From Coprobacillus sp. CAG:698 (GTDB lineage Bacteria > Bacillota_I > Bacilli_A > ML615J-28 > CAG-698): a stretch of 64,000 bases of DNA. The stretch covers positions 42,358 to 106,357 of the forward strand of contig HF988733.1 of assembly GCA_000431235.1 (NCBI GenBank). The letters are read 5' to 3'. Positions 52,912-64,000 of the stretch are shown one piece after another (position 1 is the stretch's first letter; every line of letters starts with the position of its first letter). Made by a program: the position numbers and the translations under genes. A model generated the notes under the pieces. It did not search any database and was not told where the DNA came from. It saw only the letters and a program-made list of their open reading frames with translations.

Positions 52912-54847
52912 TGATTTTGAAAAAAGATTAAGAAATTCCAAGAATAATATTAATGAATCCTTAAAGAATAATCCTCAATACATTTATGAATATTGTAAAA
53001 AAGGCAGTTATAAAGAGAAAAAAAGAAAACTAAAATGGAATTTAGTCGTAAAATATTCAATGGCTGTTTTAATGCTTACTTTCTTGATGATAATTGTTTT
53101 TAATACTACAACAGTTGATACAGAAAATAATTATAATCGTTATAACTCATATATAAAAGAAAATCGCTATAAACTTTATTATAATATGAAAAGTTATAAT
53201 GAGGTGAATCAACTATTCTATAATTACAATGAGGAAAATGTAAATAATATTATTTTTGATTTAGAAGAAAATAATAAAAATATGCCAAGCAATGATAATA
53301 ATACTATTGAAACTGCAGATATTGTGAAGAGAAAAGGAGATTATCTTTATTACATTCCTAAAACTTCAAATATCGAAAATAAAGTTGAAGAAAAACTTTA
53401 TGTTCTTAATATTAAAGAACAAGTTGAAATAGTTAAAGTATTTAACTATAAACACGCAAAAGATATCGAGATGAATAAAGATTTATATGTTACTGATAAA
53501 TATTTGATTTTACATACAATCATAAAAAATAGTTCAAATGCTAAATATGGAAAAAGTAAATTTACAATCTTCGATATAAATTCATATAATATTGTGAAAG
53601 AGTTACTTGTGCCTAGTGCTGAAGCAACTGTAAATGTAAATGGAAATGATGTATACATTATTGCAAAATATGATAACTTTACAGAATCATTTGAGTGTCC
53701 TTCATATTACATAGATGGAAAAGAAGTTGCTAAAGATGTGAAAGATATTTTATGGTGTAATGGTTTAGGTATGGATGCAAGTTTCTATTTAATGATTTTT
53801 AAAATTTCCGTTTTAGATGACATTAAAATAGAAGATTATGTATATTTATTATCTAATATAAATAATATTTATATGACAAATAACTATATATATTTGTTTA
53901 AAAATGTATTAAGTCAAACTAAAACAAATAATAATGTTCTTCAAACAATTAATACTGATTGTGTTATTATCGATATAAATAACTCAATGTTACCTAAAGA
54001 TTTAATTACTATTAGTGGAGAGTGTAACAGTTTTAGTAATATTTATGAAATTGATAACTATTTATATATTGCTAGTGTAAGTACTTATAACATAGGAACA
54101 ATAGTTAATAATAAATTTATAAACGATACAACTGAATATAGTAGTTATTTAACAATTTATGGATCATTATCAGAAAATGATCCTGCTATTGTAAAAGTAT
54201 CACAAACTGAAATTAATGCCAACATTGAATCGGTAATTTTTGAAAAAGAAAAAGCTTTAGTTATAACTGATAAAGATATTCGAATGTATCAGTTAGTGGG
54301 TAGTAAATTCAAGTGCAAAGAAAAAGAAGCAATCAATTTTAAAGAAGGATCATTTAAGAAAGTTTATAAAGATAAATATATAATAGAAGTAGATGTTAAA
54401 AATATTAATAATTCTTCAAATTATTTTGATTTTATTACAGTTTATGATATAAATAATTTTAAAATTAAAGAATTTGATGAGAGTATAAATTACAAATCTA
54501 ATATATTTACTAAGTTTGGTTCGATTAAACCTGAACGAAGCTTTATGATTGACGTTAAAAATGATGTCTTTGGTTTTGATACAATTGGCCAATTATCTTT
54601 AAATGGTAACATAGAATATTTTAGTAATTATGTTATTTTTAAACTTGATATTGAAAATGATAAAATAGAATTATTAAAAGAAATAATAATTTCTAATAAT
54701 GATTTATCAGTTCAAGAACATTCACAGTTAGAAAAAATGATAACAATAGATGATAAATACTATTTATTTGGATTGAATCAAATAAGAGTATACAGGTTAA
54801 AAGACAAAAAACTTAGTATTGTACAAACAATAAATATCTCTGAGTAA
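52904..54847 (+). CDS. Membrane-anchored beta-propeller protein, probable partner of the ECF sigma factor
   Basis: 647 residues. A 45-residue charged cytoplasmic N-terminus (DNDFEKRLRNSKNNINESLK), one membrane helix at about 48-68, and a large outer domain. NTIETADIVKRKGDYLYYIP (about 133-152) matches the start of the secreted C-terminal beta-propeller family (Beta_propel, PF09826 type), and later segments (VLNIKEQVEIVKVF, DSDKDI-like strands) repeat the blade pattern. Overlap with the sigma gene suggests that the short N-terminus holds the sigma factor and the propeller senses an outside signal; this is inference, as no known anti-sigma motif is clear. Confidence 0.7.
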   Translation: MDNDFEKRLRNSKNNINESLKNNPQYIYEYCKKGSYKEKKRKLKWNLVVKYSMAVLMLTFLMIIVFNTTTVDTENNYNRYNSYIKENRYKLYYNMKSYNEVNQLFYNYNEENVNNIIFDLEENNKNMPSNDNNTIETADIVKRKGDYLYYIPKTSNIENKVEEKLYVLNIKEQVEIVKVFNYKHAKDIEMNKDLYVTDKYLILHTIIKNSSNAKYGKSKFTIFDINSYNIVKELLVPSAEATVNVNGNDVYIIAKYDNFTESFECPSYYIDGKEVAKDVKDILWCNGLGMDASFYLMIFKISVLDDIKIEDYVYLLSNINNIYMTNNYIYLFKNVLSQTKTNNNVLQTINTDCVIIDINNSMLPKDLITISGECNSFSNIYEIDNYLYIASVSTYNIGTIVNNKFINDTTEYSSYLTIYGSLSENDPAIVKVSQTEINANIESVIFEKEKALVITDKDIRMYQLVGSKFKCKEKEAINFKEGSFKKVYKDKYIIEVDVKNINNSSNYFDFITVYDINNFKIKEFDESINYKSNIFTKFGSIKPERSFMIDVKNDVFGFDTIGQLSLNGNIEYFSNYVIFKLDIENDKIELLKEIIISNNDLSVQEHSQLEKMITIDDKYYLFGLNQIRVYRLKDKKLSIVQTINISE

Positions 54848-54854
54848 ATTAAAA

Positions 54855-54890
54855 CAGTCATATAACTATTAATTATATGACTGCTTTTAT
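54855..54890. terminator. Bidirectional terminator
   Basis: Perfect 11-bp stem CAGTCATATAA (54855-54865) / TTATATGACTG (54873-54883), with A and T runs on either side, between convergent genes. Confidence 0.88.
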
Positions 54891-55733
54891 TTATTTTAGT
54901 CTTTTTGATTGCTCAAGAATTGTTTCTTCAATTTCATTGTTTAAATATATTTTTCTAAAGATTAGTTTAACCGCTCTTTCCACATCTTTACCTTTAGAAT
55001 AATCAGCACGACATAAGAAGTTTATTCTTTCATCATCGATAAGTTTTCTCGCTACAAATGAATCCTTATCTTGGTAGATGGCTATAGCGTGTCCTCCACG
55101 TTCTTTTACAATTTTCATACATGGAACATCAGTAATTCCATCGCCGATATAAATAAGATTTTTATAAGGTATGAATCTGTCTTTATCATCGATTCTTGAG
55201 TTTAGATTAAAGTCATCAATAACATCAAGAACACCTTTAGAGATGCGAAATATGAATTGAGTTTTGGTTGTGTAATTTACAGCTCTTAAAGGCCAGTCAG
55301 CATTTCCTCTTTCATTATAGTGAAATTCGGAAGCATATACACTTGTAAATTTATCATAAATTGGTGTACCTTCAATTATTTCTTTTAAACCTGAAGAGAG
55401 AATATAATGAGTCACATTAAGACCCAAAGTTTTTCCGTAATCATTTATTCTATCAAACCAGTCGGCTACACCTTCAAAAAGTTGCACATCTTTGCCAAGT
55501 TCACTAAATGATGATTTAGTTATAGGGATGTCTTTTTTCTTAGCTTCCTTTATCATAAGGTACATATATGATAAGATTCTATCCATATTGTTTTTATTTG
55601 CAAGTTCATCAGCTTTTTGCCAAAAGTCCTTTGCCTCTAAACCTATTGAAGGTATAAATCCATATTCTTGCATATCTTTTGGACTAAGTGTTTTATCGAA
55701 ATCATACATTATTGCTATATTTTTATTAGACAT
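54891..55733 (-). CDS. HAD family phosphatase-like hydrolase
   Basis: 280 residues. Motif I DFDKTLS with both aspartates (about 11-17), motif II as HYILSSG, motif IV as IGDGITDVP. A cap domain lies between about 40 and 90. It resembles the phosphoserine-phosphatase-like branch of HAD proteins; substrate unknown. Read opposite to the ALDH gene and convergent with the propeller gene. Confidence 0.85.
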   Translation of the reverse strand: MSNKNIAIMYDFDKTLSPKDMQEYGFIPSIGLEAKDFWQKADELANKNNMDRILSYMYLMIKEAKKKDIPITKSSFSELGKDVQLFEGVADWFDRINDYGKTLGLNVTHYILSSGLKEIIEGTPIYDKFTSVYASEFHYNERGNADWPLRAVNYTTKTQFIFRISKGVLDVIDDFNLNSRIDDKDRFIPYKNLIYIGDGITDVPCMKIVKERGGHAIAIYQDKDSFVARKLIDDERINFLCRADYSKGKDVERAVKLIFRKIYLNNEIEETILEQSKRLK

Positions 55734-55864
55734 AATCTGTCCTCCTCGTATAATATTATATCATTTTTTTCATTATTTTTCAATAACTAGGAAGTATTTA
55801 TTTAGATAACTTTAAGACAATTTTTTATTGAAAAAAAGAGATATATTTTCATTTTAATAATTAC

Positions 55865-55893
55865 TTGAAAATGATAAAACCTTATGATATAAT
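55865..55893 (+). promoter_or_regulatory. Promoter of the ALDH / SGNH lipoprotein operon
   Basis: TTGAAA (55865-55870), 17 bp, TATAAT (55888-55893) with extended TGA. Confidence 0.88.
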
Positions 55894-55919
55894 TAGCACA
55901 CAAAAGAGGAGAATTTAAA

Positions 55920-57290
55920 GTGATAACTAAAATTATTGATAGACAAAGAGACTTCTTTTTAAAAGGAAGTACTTTAAATATAAAGTTTCGCTTGATGAAT
56001 TTAGAAAAATTAAGAAGTTTAATATTATCTAATTATGATGATATAATTACTGCATTTTCAAAAGAATTCAATAAAAGCGAATTTGATGTTGCGTCCACTG
56101 AAATATCAATGGTCATTTCAGAAATTGATTTCTTTATAAAGAATTTAAAAAAATTAGTTAAAGTAAAAAAAGTAAAAAGTAATATGATAAATATACCATC
56201 TAAGGGCTATATAATACCTGAGCCATATGGTGTATGCTTAATAATGAGTCCTTGGAATTACCCTTTTCAACTTGCAATGCTGCCACTAGTTGGAGCAATT
56301 GCTTCTGGAAATACGGTTGTTTTAAAGCCATCCAATTACTCACCAAATGTATCAATTGTATTAGAAAATATTTTGTCAAATTTTGATAAAAGATTAATTA
56401 GTGTAGTCCTTGGTGGACGAGAAGTTAATCAAAATTTGCTTGATCACAAATTTGATTATATTTTCTTTACGGGAAGTGTAAATGTTGGCAAATTTGTGAT
56501 GGAGAAAGCGGCTCGAAATTTGACTCCTGTAACTTTAGAGTTAGGAGGTAAGAGTCCTTGTATTGTTGATGCAAAATGTGATTTGGATATTGCTTGTAAA
56601 AGAATTGTTTGGGGAAAATACTTGAATGCTGGTCAAACATGTGTAGCTCCAGATTACATTTTAGTACATAAAAATATTCATGATGATTTTGTTACAAAAG
56701 TTCTTGAATATATTGAAAGTTTTTATTATAAGAATAATCGTTTATCAAAAGATTTCCCAGAAATAATAAATGATAAACATCTTGATAGACTTAAGAATTT
56801 AATTTTGAAAAATAATTTAGTTTTTGGTGGCAATGTTAAAGGACGTACTCTAGAACCTACAGTTTTAGATAATATTTCTTTTGGAGATAAAATTATGAAG
56901 GAAGAAATATTTGGTCCAATAATGGCTATTATTGAATATGAAAATATTGATAATATTATATATGATTTGAAAAGAATGAATAAGCCATTAGCGTTATACA
57001 TTTTTTCAAATGATAGAAAAATTATCAAAAAGGTTCTTCGAAACATATCTAGCGGAGGGGCTTGCATAAATGATGTTATAATGCATTTAACAAATGATAA
57101 ATTACCTTTTGGTGGTGTTGGTACTAGTGGAATGGGTAGTTATCATGGTCAAAAATCATTTGAAACATTTTCACATTATAAATCAGTTTTTGAGAAATCA
57201 AAATCAGAGTTTCAAGTTAAATACCCTCCTTATAATGAGAAAAAATTAAAAACTATAAAAAAATTAATGAAAGTAAATGAGGTTAAGTAG
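55920..57290 (+). CDS. Aldehyde dehydrogenase (class 3-like)
   Basis: 456 residues, GTG start with AGAGGAGA 8 bp upstream. NAD(P)-dependent oxidation of an aldehyde to an acid. MSPWNYPFQLAMLPLVGAIA, VVLKPSNYSP, FFTGSVNVGKFV, catalytic Glu in VTLELGGKSPC, catalytic Cys in AGQTCVAPDY, and FGPIMAII near the end. Short ALDH3/YwdH type, used for long-chain or fatty aldehydes in relatives. The C-terminal membrane tail of eukaryotic ALDH3 is missing. 1 bp before the next gene. Confidence 0.92.
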   Translation: MITKIIDRQRDFFLKGSTLNIKFRLMNLEKLRSLILSNYDDIITAFSKEFNKSEFDVASTEISMVISEIDFFIKNLKKLVKVKKVKSNMINIPSKGYIIPEPYGVCLIMSPWNYPFQLAMLPLVGAIASGNTVVLKPSNYSPNVSIVLENILSNFDKRLISVVLGGREVNQNLLDHKFDYIFFTGSVNVGKFVMEKAARNLTPVTLELGGKSPCIVDAKCDLDIACKRIVWGKYLNAGQTCVAPDYILVHKNIHDDFVTKVLEYIESFYYKNNRLSKDFPEIINDKHLDRLKNLILKNNLVFGGNVKGRTLEPTVLDNISFGDKIMKEEIFGPIMAIIEYENIDNIIYDLKRMNKPLALYIFSNDRKIIKKVLRNISSGGACINDVIMHLTNDKLPFGGVGTSGMGSYHGQKSFETFSHYKSVFEKSKSEFQVKYPPYNEKKLKTIKKLMKVNEVK

Positions 57291-57291
57291 A

Positions 57292-59463
57292 ATGAAAAAA
57301 AAGATTCTTTTGATTTTCTTTGGATTCCTATTGTTTTGTTTAATTGGATGCGAAAGTACAACTTTTACTATAACATTTACATATGAAGATGGAACTGAAA
57401 TTACCAAAGTAGAAGTTAAAGGGGGTTCAACAATTACAGAATTTCCAGAAGTTGTTATCCCTGAAGGCTATGTTTTTAATGGCTGGGATAAAGACCTAAC
57501 AAATATTAAATCAGATTTAACTGTTATTCCTAAGTTTTCAAAAAAAGAATGTCAAGTTAAATTTGTTGATGAAGAAAATAATGAAATACTTAATGTAAAA
57601 GTTGAATATGGTTCATCTGTAACCCCTCCTCAAGCACCTGAAAAAGACAAGTATGTGTTTGTGAAGTGGGACAAAGACCTATCAAAGATTACTGAAGATT
57701 GCATCATTAAACCTATTTATGAGTATAATTATGTTACAATTAAATTTATGGTTGATGACAAAATTTATGAAGAACTTGAGGTGAAAAAAGGAGAGGCTAT
57801 TAGTCTTTCTCAAAACCCAGAAAAAGAAGGGTATGATTTTGTTTCATGGGATAAAGAATTGGAAAACATTACAGAAGATGTAGTCGTTAATGCTATTTTC
57901 AAAAAGAAAGTATTTAAAGTAACTTATTTATATGAAAATGGTGAAGAAATTTGTACAAAAGAATTTGAATATAATGAAATGCTTACTTTTCCAACTCCTC
58001 CAGTAGTTAAAGGTTATACCTTTGATAAATGGAATCTTGAAGAGATTAATGTTGTTAGTGGGTTACAAGTTAAAGCTCTTTATAAGGTTAATGAATATAC
58101 GATAACTTATTATAATGGTAAAGAAGAAGTTAAATTAGAACCAAGTGTTTATACAATTAATGATCTTGTTTATTTACAAGAAATTGAAAAGACTGGATAT
58201 ATTTTTGCTGGTTGGTTTGAATCAGAAACATCAACTAAACGTTTAGTTAATTTTAATTATCAAGAAACTGGCAATAAAACTTTATATGCACGTTTTGAAA
58301 GTGATACAAGAACAGATATAACTGTTCCTAAAGGAACTTTTACAATTACAGAAATAGCTAAGTTCCCACATTCACAAAATCCTAATTTGATGATTTATCA
58401 ACCAGTATTACCAAGTAATGCTCCAACATCATCAAAAACACTTTATAATTATGAAATTGCTGATACAACAATCGCAACTATATCTATTTATTCAACAATC
58501 ACTCCGCTTTCGCCTGGTATCACAGTGTTAAAAGCAACATACCAAAAAGATCCAACACAAGTAGGCTATGCGCTAATTCAAGTATCAAGTGATGGAGTAA
58601 AAGCAGTTACTGTTGAGGAAGTTTCGAAAATTAATTCCTATAAAGTACGCTTCCGTGATAGCAATAGTAATATATTCTTAACACAAACTGTTAAAGAAGG
58701 ATTTGATGCAGTTTTACCGCTTCCACCTATTGTGGAGAATAAAGGATTTTCAGGTTGGGAAGGCGATTATTATAATATCAAAAAAGATTCATATGTAAGA
58801 GCTACTTACAGTTTAAAACAGAATCGATTTGTTGGAAAGACTGTTAGTATTTTAGGTGATAGTATGTCAACATACAAGGGTATTATACCTGAAGGATTTG
58901 CTTGCTTTTACCCTTATGCAACATGTGATGTTAATAATCCAAACCAAACATGGTGGATGCAAATTATTAATAAATTAGGAATGCAATTATTAATGAATAA
59001 TTCTTATTCTGGTAGCTGTGTTAGTGATGGTACAGGTAATAAACCAGCAGTTACAAAAGATAGATTAAGTTATTTAATTCCAGCAAATGATAAAGAAGAA
59101 AAACCAGATATTATTATAATCTTTATGGGTGCAAATGACTGTGGAAGCAGATATGTTAGTTTGAGCACATTCACAAGAGATTATGAAATAATGATGAAAA
59201 ACATAAAGGAATTATGCCCAGATTCAGAAATATTTTTAATGACTTTACCTGACGCTAATTTCTTTAGTTCACAAGATAGAATAGATTATAATAAAGTAAT
59301 TGAAAATAATGCTACAAAGTTTTCTTGTCATTTGTTAAGTTTAGATAATGTTTATACAAGACAAACTAGTTCACAATATTTATGTGATTCAATTCATCCA
59401 AACTTTAAAGGTATGACTTCTATAGCTAATGTTTTATACAATCAAATGAAACTTTTAGAGTAA
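57292..59463 (+). CDS. Lipoprotein with Listeria-Bacteroides type repeats and a C-terminal SGNH hydrolase
   Basis: 723 residues from the ATG at 57292, which directly follows the ALDH stop; GAGGTT lies upstream. Lipobox CLIGC with Cys20. Residues about 22-340 are four to five repeats of the InlB-B/Flg_new type (YVFNGWDKDL, YVFVKWDKDL, YDFVSWDKEL, YTFDKWNLEE, YIFAGWFESE). A Big-like segment and one more repeat (NKGFSGWEGDY) follow. From about 515 the chain is an SGNH esterase: GDSMSTYKG (Ser), MGANDCG (Asn), and DSIHPNFKG (Asp and His). Likely a surface esterase acting on sugar or wall polymer esters; substrate unknown. Confidence 0.85.
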   Translation: MKKKILLIFFGFLLFCLIGCESTTFTITFTYEDGTEITKVEVKGGSTITEFPEVVIPEGYVFNGWDKDLTNIKSDLTVIPKFSKKECQVKFVDEENNEILNVKVEYGSSVTPPQAPEKDKYVFVKWDKDLSKITEDCIIKPIYEYNYVTIKFMVDDKIYEELEVKKGEAISLSQNPEKEGYDFVSWDKELENITEDVVVNAIFKKKVFKVTYLYENGEEICTKEFEYNEMLTFPTPPVVKGYTFDKWNLEEINVVSGLQVKALYKVNEYTITYYNGKEEVKLEPSVYTINDLVYLQEIEKTGYIFAGWFESETSTKRLVNFNYQETGNKTLYARFESDTRTDITVPKGTFTITEIAKFPHSQNPNLMIYQPVLPSNAPTSSKTLYNYEIADTTIATISIYSTITPLSPGITVLKATYQKDPTQVGYALIQVSSDGVKAVTVEEVSKINSYKVRFRDSNSNIFLTQTVKEGFDAVLPLPPIVENKGFSGWEGDYYNIKKDSYVRATYSLKQNRFVGKTVSILGDSMSTYKGIIPEGFACFYPYATCDVNNPNQTWWMQIINKLGMQLLMNNSYSGSCVSDGTGNKPAVTKDRLSYLIPANDKEEKPDIIIIFMGANDCGSRYVSLSTFTRDYEIMMKNIKELCPDSEIFLMTLPDANFFSSQDRIDYNKVIENNATKFSCHLLSLDNVYTRQTSSQYLCDSIHPNFKGMTSIANVLYNQMKLLE

Positions 59464-59467
59464 CAAT

Positions 59468-59494
59468 AAAAGGTAGTTAGATCTACCTTTTTTC
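59468..59494 (+). terminator. Terminator after the SGNH lipoprotein gene
   Basis: AAAGGTAG (59468-59475) pairs with CTACCTTT (59483-59490), then T tract. Confidence 0.9.
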
Positions 59495-59608
59495 TTTGGA
59501 TAATAATTATTATTTTCCCATTTTTTTTAATATATTTATAAAAAATGAAAATTAATCGATTATTTTATTTTATAATAATACATTTATCTAATTTTGTGAA
59601 ATTAATTA

Positions 59609-59648
59609 TTGTTTTATTTGATAAAAAAGTATATAATATATATATAAT
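59609..59648 (+). promoter_or_regulatory. Promoter region of the third DUF6273-like gene
   Basis: Two overlapping readings: TTGTTT-17-TATAAT (59609-59637) and TTGATA-17/19-TATATA/TATAAT (59618-59648). It lies 20-59 bp before the chosen ATG, which argues against the longer frame starting at 59545. Confidence 0.55.
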
Positions 59649-59667
59649 AAAATTTGTGGAGACTATT

Positions 59668-60723
59668 ATGGTAATTATTGTAAATGATGCTAATAAAGTA
59701 TTTATTTCTGAAGATGTTAAACCATATTTAAATATGAAAGCAATGATGGCCTTTGATATTGGTTTAGATTATATGCTTGTCGGTTTATATTCTGGTTCAT
59801 GCAAAGGAAATGTAAATACATTTGGAACAAATACAATAGAGCGTAATGTCTTTGGTGACTTCGTTATTTTGAAATATGATGAAAAGCATAGTGCTCCTAC
59901 TGAATTTACAAATAGTGAAGAACTAATAGATATAATTCTAAAAATCATTTCTAAAAATGATTATTTAACTTTAGAAAATACAGTTAAAGAAGAATTGCCA
60001 AGCAAACAAATTACTTTTGGAACATATCCTCAATCACTAATCATTGACAGAAATTTAATTTCTGAACTTGAGGAAATTGAAGAAACTAATGAAAAGGACT
60101 ATTTATATCATAAGGGAAAATATTATATCCGTATTCCTAATAATAAAGATCGTTATGTGAAGGTAAGGGGCAAAAGATTTCAAGCTGTAGAAGGAATAAA
60201 TTATTATTTTGCTGTTGAACCAATAAAATGGGATATATTATATGATGGTGATGAAAAAATGCTTTTGTCTAGTAAGGTTATTGATTACTATCCTTATAAT
60301 ATTAATTCTCATAATATAATGCTTGATGATCGAAAAATTGATGAAAATGAGTACTATTTTTCAGATGTGCGAAAGTATCTTAACAAATACTTTTATAATA
60401 TAGCTTTTTCAGAAAAAGAAAAAGAAAAAATAATTAGTCCTATTAGTGACAATAATTTCCAGGACCGTGTAACTTTACTATCTTTAGAAATAATAGATTA
60501 TGTAAATAATATAAATTGTAAAGCAACGGATTATTGTGAGTTTATTGGTTTGGAAGAATTAGATGAAAATCTTAATGTTAGTTGGTGGTTAAAAAGTAAA
60601 GGACAATCAGAAACAGATGTAAAAACGATAACTAACAAGGGAAAAGAAACAACTGATAAAAATTGTTATAATACAAGATGTGGCATTAGACCACTTATAA
60701 ACTTAAAGAATAAAGCTTTTTAA
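59668..60723 (+). CDS. DUF6273-like protein with a different N-terminal domain
   Basis: 351 residues from the ATG at 59668 (GTGGAGA upstream). Residues 1-110 form a separate domain not recognised (VIIVNDANKVFISEDVKPYL, MMAFDIGLDYMLVGLYSGS). Residues about 115-351 resemble the domain of the proteins at 40498 and 43010: ITFGTYPQSL, VEPIKWDILYDG, SDVRKYLNKYFY, DRVTLLSLEI, SWWLKSKG, CGIRPLINLKN. More divergent, and the DYAK segment is rewritten as CKATDYCEF. No signal peptide. Own promoter and terminator. Confidence 0.7.
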   Translation: MVIIVNDANKVFISEDVKPYLNMKAMMAFDIGLDYMLVGLYSGSCKGNVNTFGTNTIERNVFGDFVILKYDEKHSAPTEFTNSEELIDIILKIISKNDYLTLENTVKEELPSKQITFGTYPQSLIIDRNLISELEEIEETNEKDYLYHKGKYYIRIPNNKDRYVKVRGKRFQAVEGINYYFAVEPIKWDILYDGDEKMLLSSKVIDYYPYNINSHNIMLDDRKIDENEYYFSDVRKYLNKYFYNIAFSEKEKEKIISPISDNNFQDRVTLLSLEIIDYVNNINCKATDYCEFIGLEELDENLNVSWWLKSKGQSETDVKTITNKGKETTDKNCYNTRCGIRPLINLKNKAF

Positions 60724-60764
60724 TAGGCTTTATTTTTATACAATAAACATTTATAAGTTTATTG
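60709..60764 (+). terminator. Two successive hairpins after the third DUF6273-like gene
   Basis: AATAAAGC / GCTTTATT (60709-60734) with TTTT, overlapping the stop codon, and CAATAAAC / GTTTATTG (60741-60764) with a weak tail. Confidence 0.75.
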
Positions 60765-60778
60765 TCATTTTATATGTA

Positions 60779-60807
60779 TTGTAAAAAAGTAGTTGTTAAT
60801 ATATAAT
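60779..60807 (+). promoter_or_regulatory. Promoter of the ATPase/FtsX-type ABC gene
   Basis: TTGTAA (60779-60784), 17 bp, TATAAT (60802-60807). Confidence 0.75.
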
Positions 60808-60832
60808 AATTATAAATATATAAGAGGTTATT

Positions 60833-63469
<2,637 letters not shown>

Positions 63470-63476
63470 AAATGAT

Positions 63477-63525
63477 AGTCATACATAAATTAAAGAATAA
63501 TCATCTTTAAATGTATGACTTTTTC
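63477..63525 (+). terminator. Terminator after the MacB-type gene
   Basis: AGTCATACAT (63477-63486) pairs with ATGTATGACT (63511-63520), with an inner TTAAAGA/TCTTTAA stem, then T5. Confidence 0.9.
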
Positions 63526-63538
63526 TTTAAAAATAGTA

Positions 63539-63576
63539 TTGACTAATAATCACCTTTAGAGTAATATAATAGGTGA
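63539..63576 (+). promoter_or_regulatory. Promoter with inverted repeat before the ApbE-like gene
   Basis: TTGACT (63539-63544), 17 bp, TAATAT (63562-63567). TCACCT (63550-63555) and AGGTGA (63571-63576) form an inverted repeat around the -10, a possible operator. Confidence 0.55.
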
Positions 63577-63591
63577 AAAAGGTGGAAAAAA

Positions 63592-64000
63592 ATGAAAAAA
63601 TTGAGCTTTGTTTTACTAATTTTTATATCATTTTGTTTATGTGCTTGTAGTAGTTACAAAAATAAAAGTGGCGTAATTTGTGTTAATTCTAGTTTTATAG
63701 ATGTTTCTATTTATGATTATTCACTTGATAAGTGTGAAAATGCTTTTGATAATATAGAAAATATCTTTAAACAAATTGCTAAACTTTGTGATTATAAAAC
63801 TTCATATGAAGGGTTAAACAATGTATATACAATAAATAGTTCAGAAAAAGAAGTTGTTGTTGATGAGTTCTTATATGATTTACTAAAAGAAGCAGTAGAT
63901 TATCAAACAATTACTGAAGGATTATACAACCCTTTTATGGGTAATATTTATGATGCATACGATGAATTGTTAGCAATGAATATAGGAAATATTACCTTAG
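63592..64000 (+). CDS. ApbE-like FAD:protein FMN transferase lipoprotein (5' part)
   Basis: Open to the end of the window, 136 codons seen. AAGGTGG ribosome site, signal peptide with lipobox LCAC (Cys19). IDVSIYDY, then YEGLNNVYTINSSEK, FLYDLLKEAVDYQTITEG and LYNPFMGNIYDAYDEL fit the first third of ApbE, where the usual pattern is xDTxVxxxxY, then S-x-LSxxN, and FDPTxGPLxxLW. ApbE attaches FMN to extracytoplasmic electron-transfer proteins. The core residues lie beyond the window, so activity cannot be judged. Confidence 0.7.
   Translation, partial: MKKLSFVLLIFISFCLCACSSYKNKSGVICVNSSFIDVSIYDYSLDKCENAFDNIENIFKQIAKLCDYKTSYEGLNNVYTINSSEKEVVVDEFLYDLLKEAVDYQTITEGLYNPFMGNIYDAYDELLAMNIGNITL

Noticed and set aside
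55492..55809. 105-codon frame on the + strand over the HAD gene
   Set aside because: Antisense to conserved HAD motifs, no ribosome site, composition of a shadow frame.
59545..59667. N-terminal membrane helix in the third DUF6273-like protein from an upstream ATG
   Set aside because: That stretch carries the promoter elements and lacks a ribosome site; the ATG at 59668 has one.

Overview
The window is AT-rich, densely coded bacterial DNA from a Bacillota lineage. Gene order in two blocks is that of Bacilli: rsmB-rlmN-rsgA-rpe-thiN-spoVM-rpmB-fakA-like-recG-rnc, and rqcH / gmk-rpoZ-priA-fmt. TGA ends several genes (for example the PHP protein, the ABC permease and the response regulator), so the standard bacterial code is used and not the Mycoplasma code. 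Two very short genes too small for usual ORF calling, a spoVM-like gene (27 codons) and a cse60-like gene (59 codons), point to an endospore former or a recent descendant of one. No tRNA, rRNA, CRISPR array, insertion sequence or prophage was recognised. I cannot name the genus; a gut-type Erysipelotrichia-like or other early-branching Bacilli lineage is my guess.

Layout: 1-5.6 kb holds the 3' end of an unknown CDS with in-frame 18-bp repeats and two large lipoproteins (collagen-like/Ig-like/solute-binding fusion; cysteine-repeat plus Cthe_2159-type beta-helix). 5.7-18.5 kb is the housekeeping block: tRNA/rRNA modification, ribosome assembly, pentose phosphate and thiamine steps, recG, RNase III, DnaD, endonuclease III, plus the two sporulation-type genes. 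18.5-27.8 kb has a TetR regulator, rqcH, gmk-rpoZ, a PriA that has lost its ATPase motifs, fmt, a PgpA-like phosphatase, a DUF2804 protein and a leaderless amidase. 27.9-32.6 kb has an ABC importer whose solute-binding lipoprotein is separated from its ATPase and permease by pyk, the latter behind a structured leader ending in a terminator. 32.7-40.4 kb is signalling: an OmpR-type two-component pair, a second FakA-like protein, a CorC/HlyC protein and a soluble hybrid histidine kinase.

40.5-43.8 kb holds the most unusual locus: a zinc-ribbon/TIR/coiled-coil/DUF6273-like fusion protein followed by a stand-alone DUF6273-like paralogue; a third such domain, with a different N-terminus, lies at 59.7 kb. 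44.0-50.4 kb has a heterodimeric ABC exporter with one degenerate half and an ArsR-CadA metal-efflux operon with a recognisable operator. 50.4-64 kb holds pepT, a DUF308-like membrane protein, an ECF sigma factor overlapping a membrane-anchored beta-propeller protein, a HAD hydrolase, an aldehyde dehydrogenase, an SGNH-hydrolase lipoprotein, a fused ATPase/FtsX-type ABC protein and the start of an ApbE-like lipoprotein.

Most operons are bounded by clear hairpin-T-tract terminators and sigma-A type promoters (TTGAAA/TTGACA, 17 bp, TATAAT, often with an extended TG), which I list where the spacing fits. All family calls are from reading the translated sequence; no database search was run.
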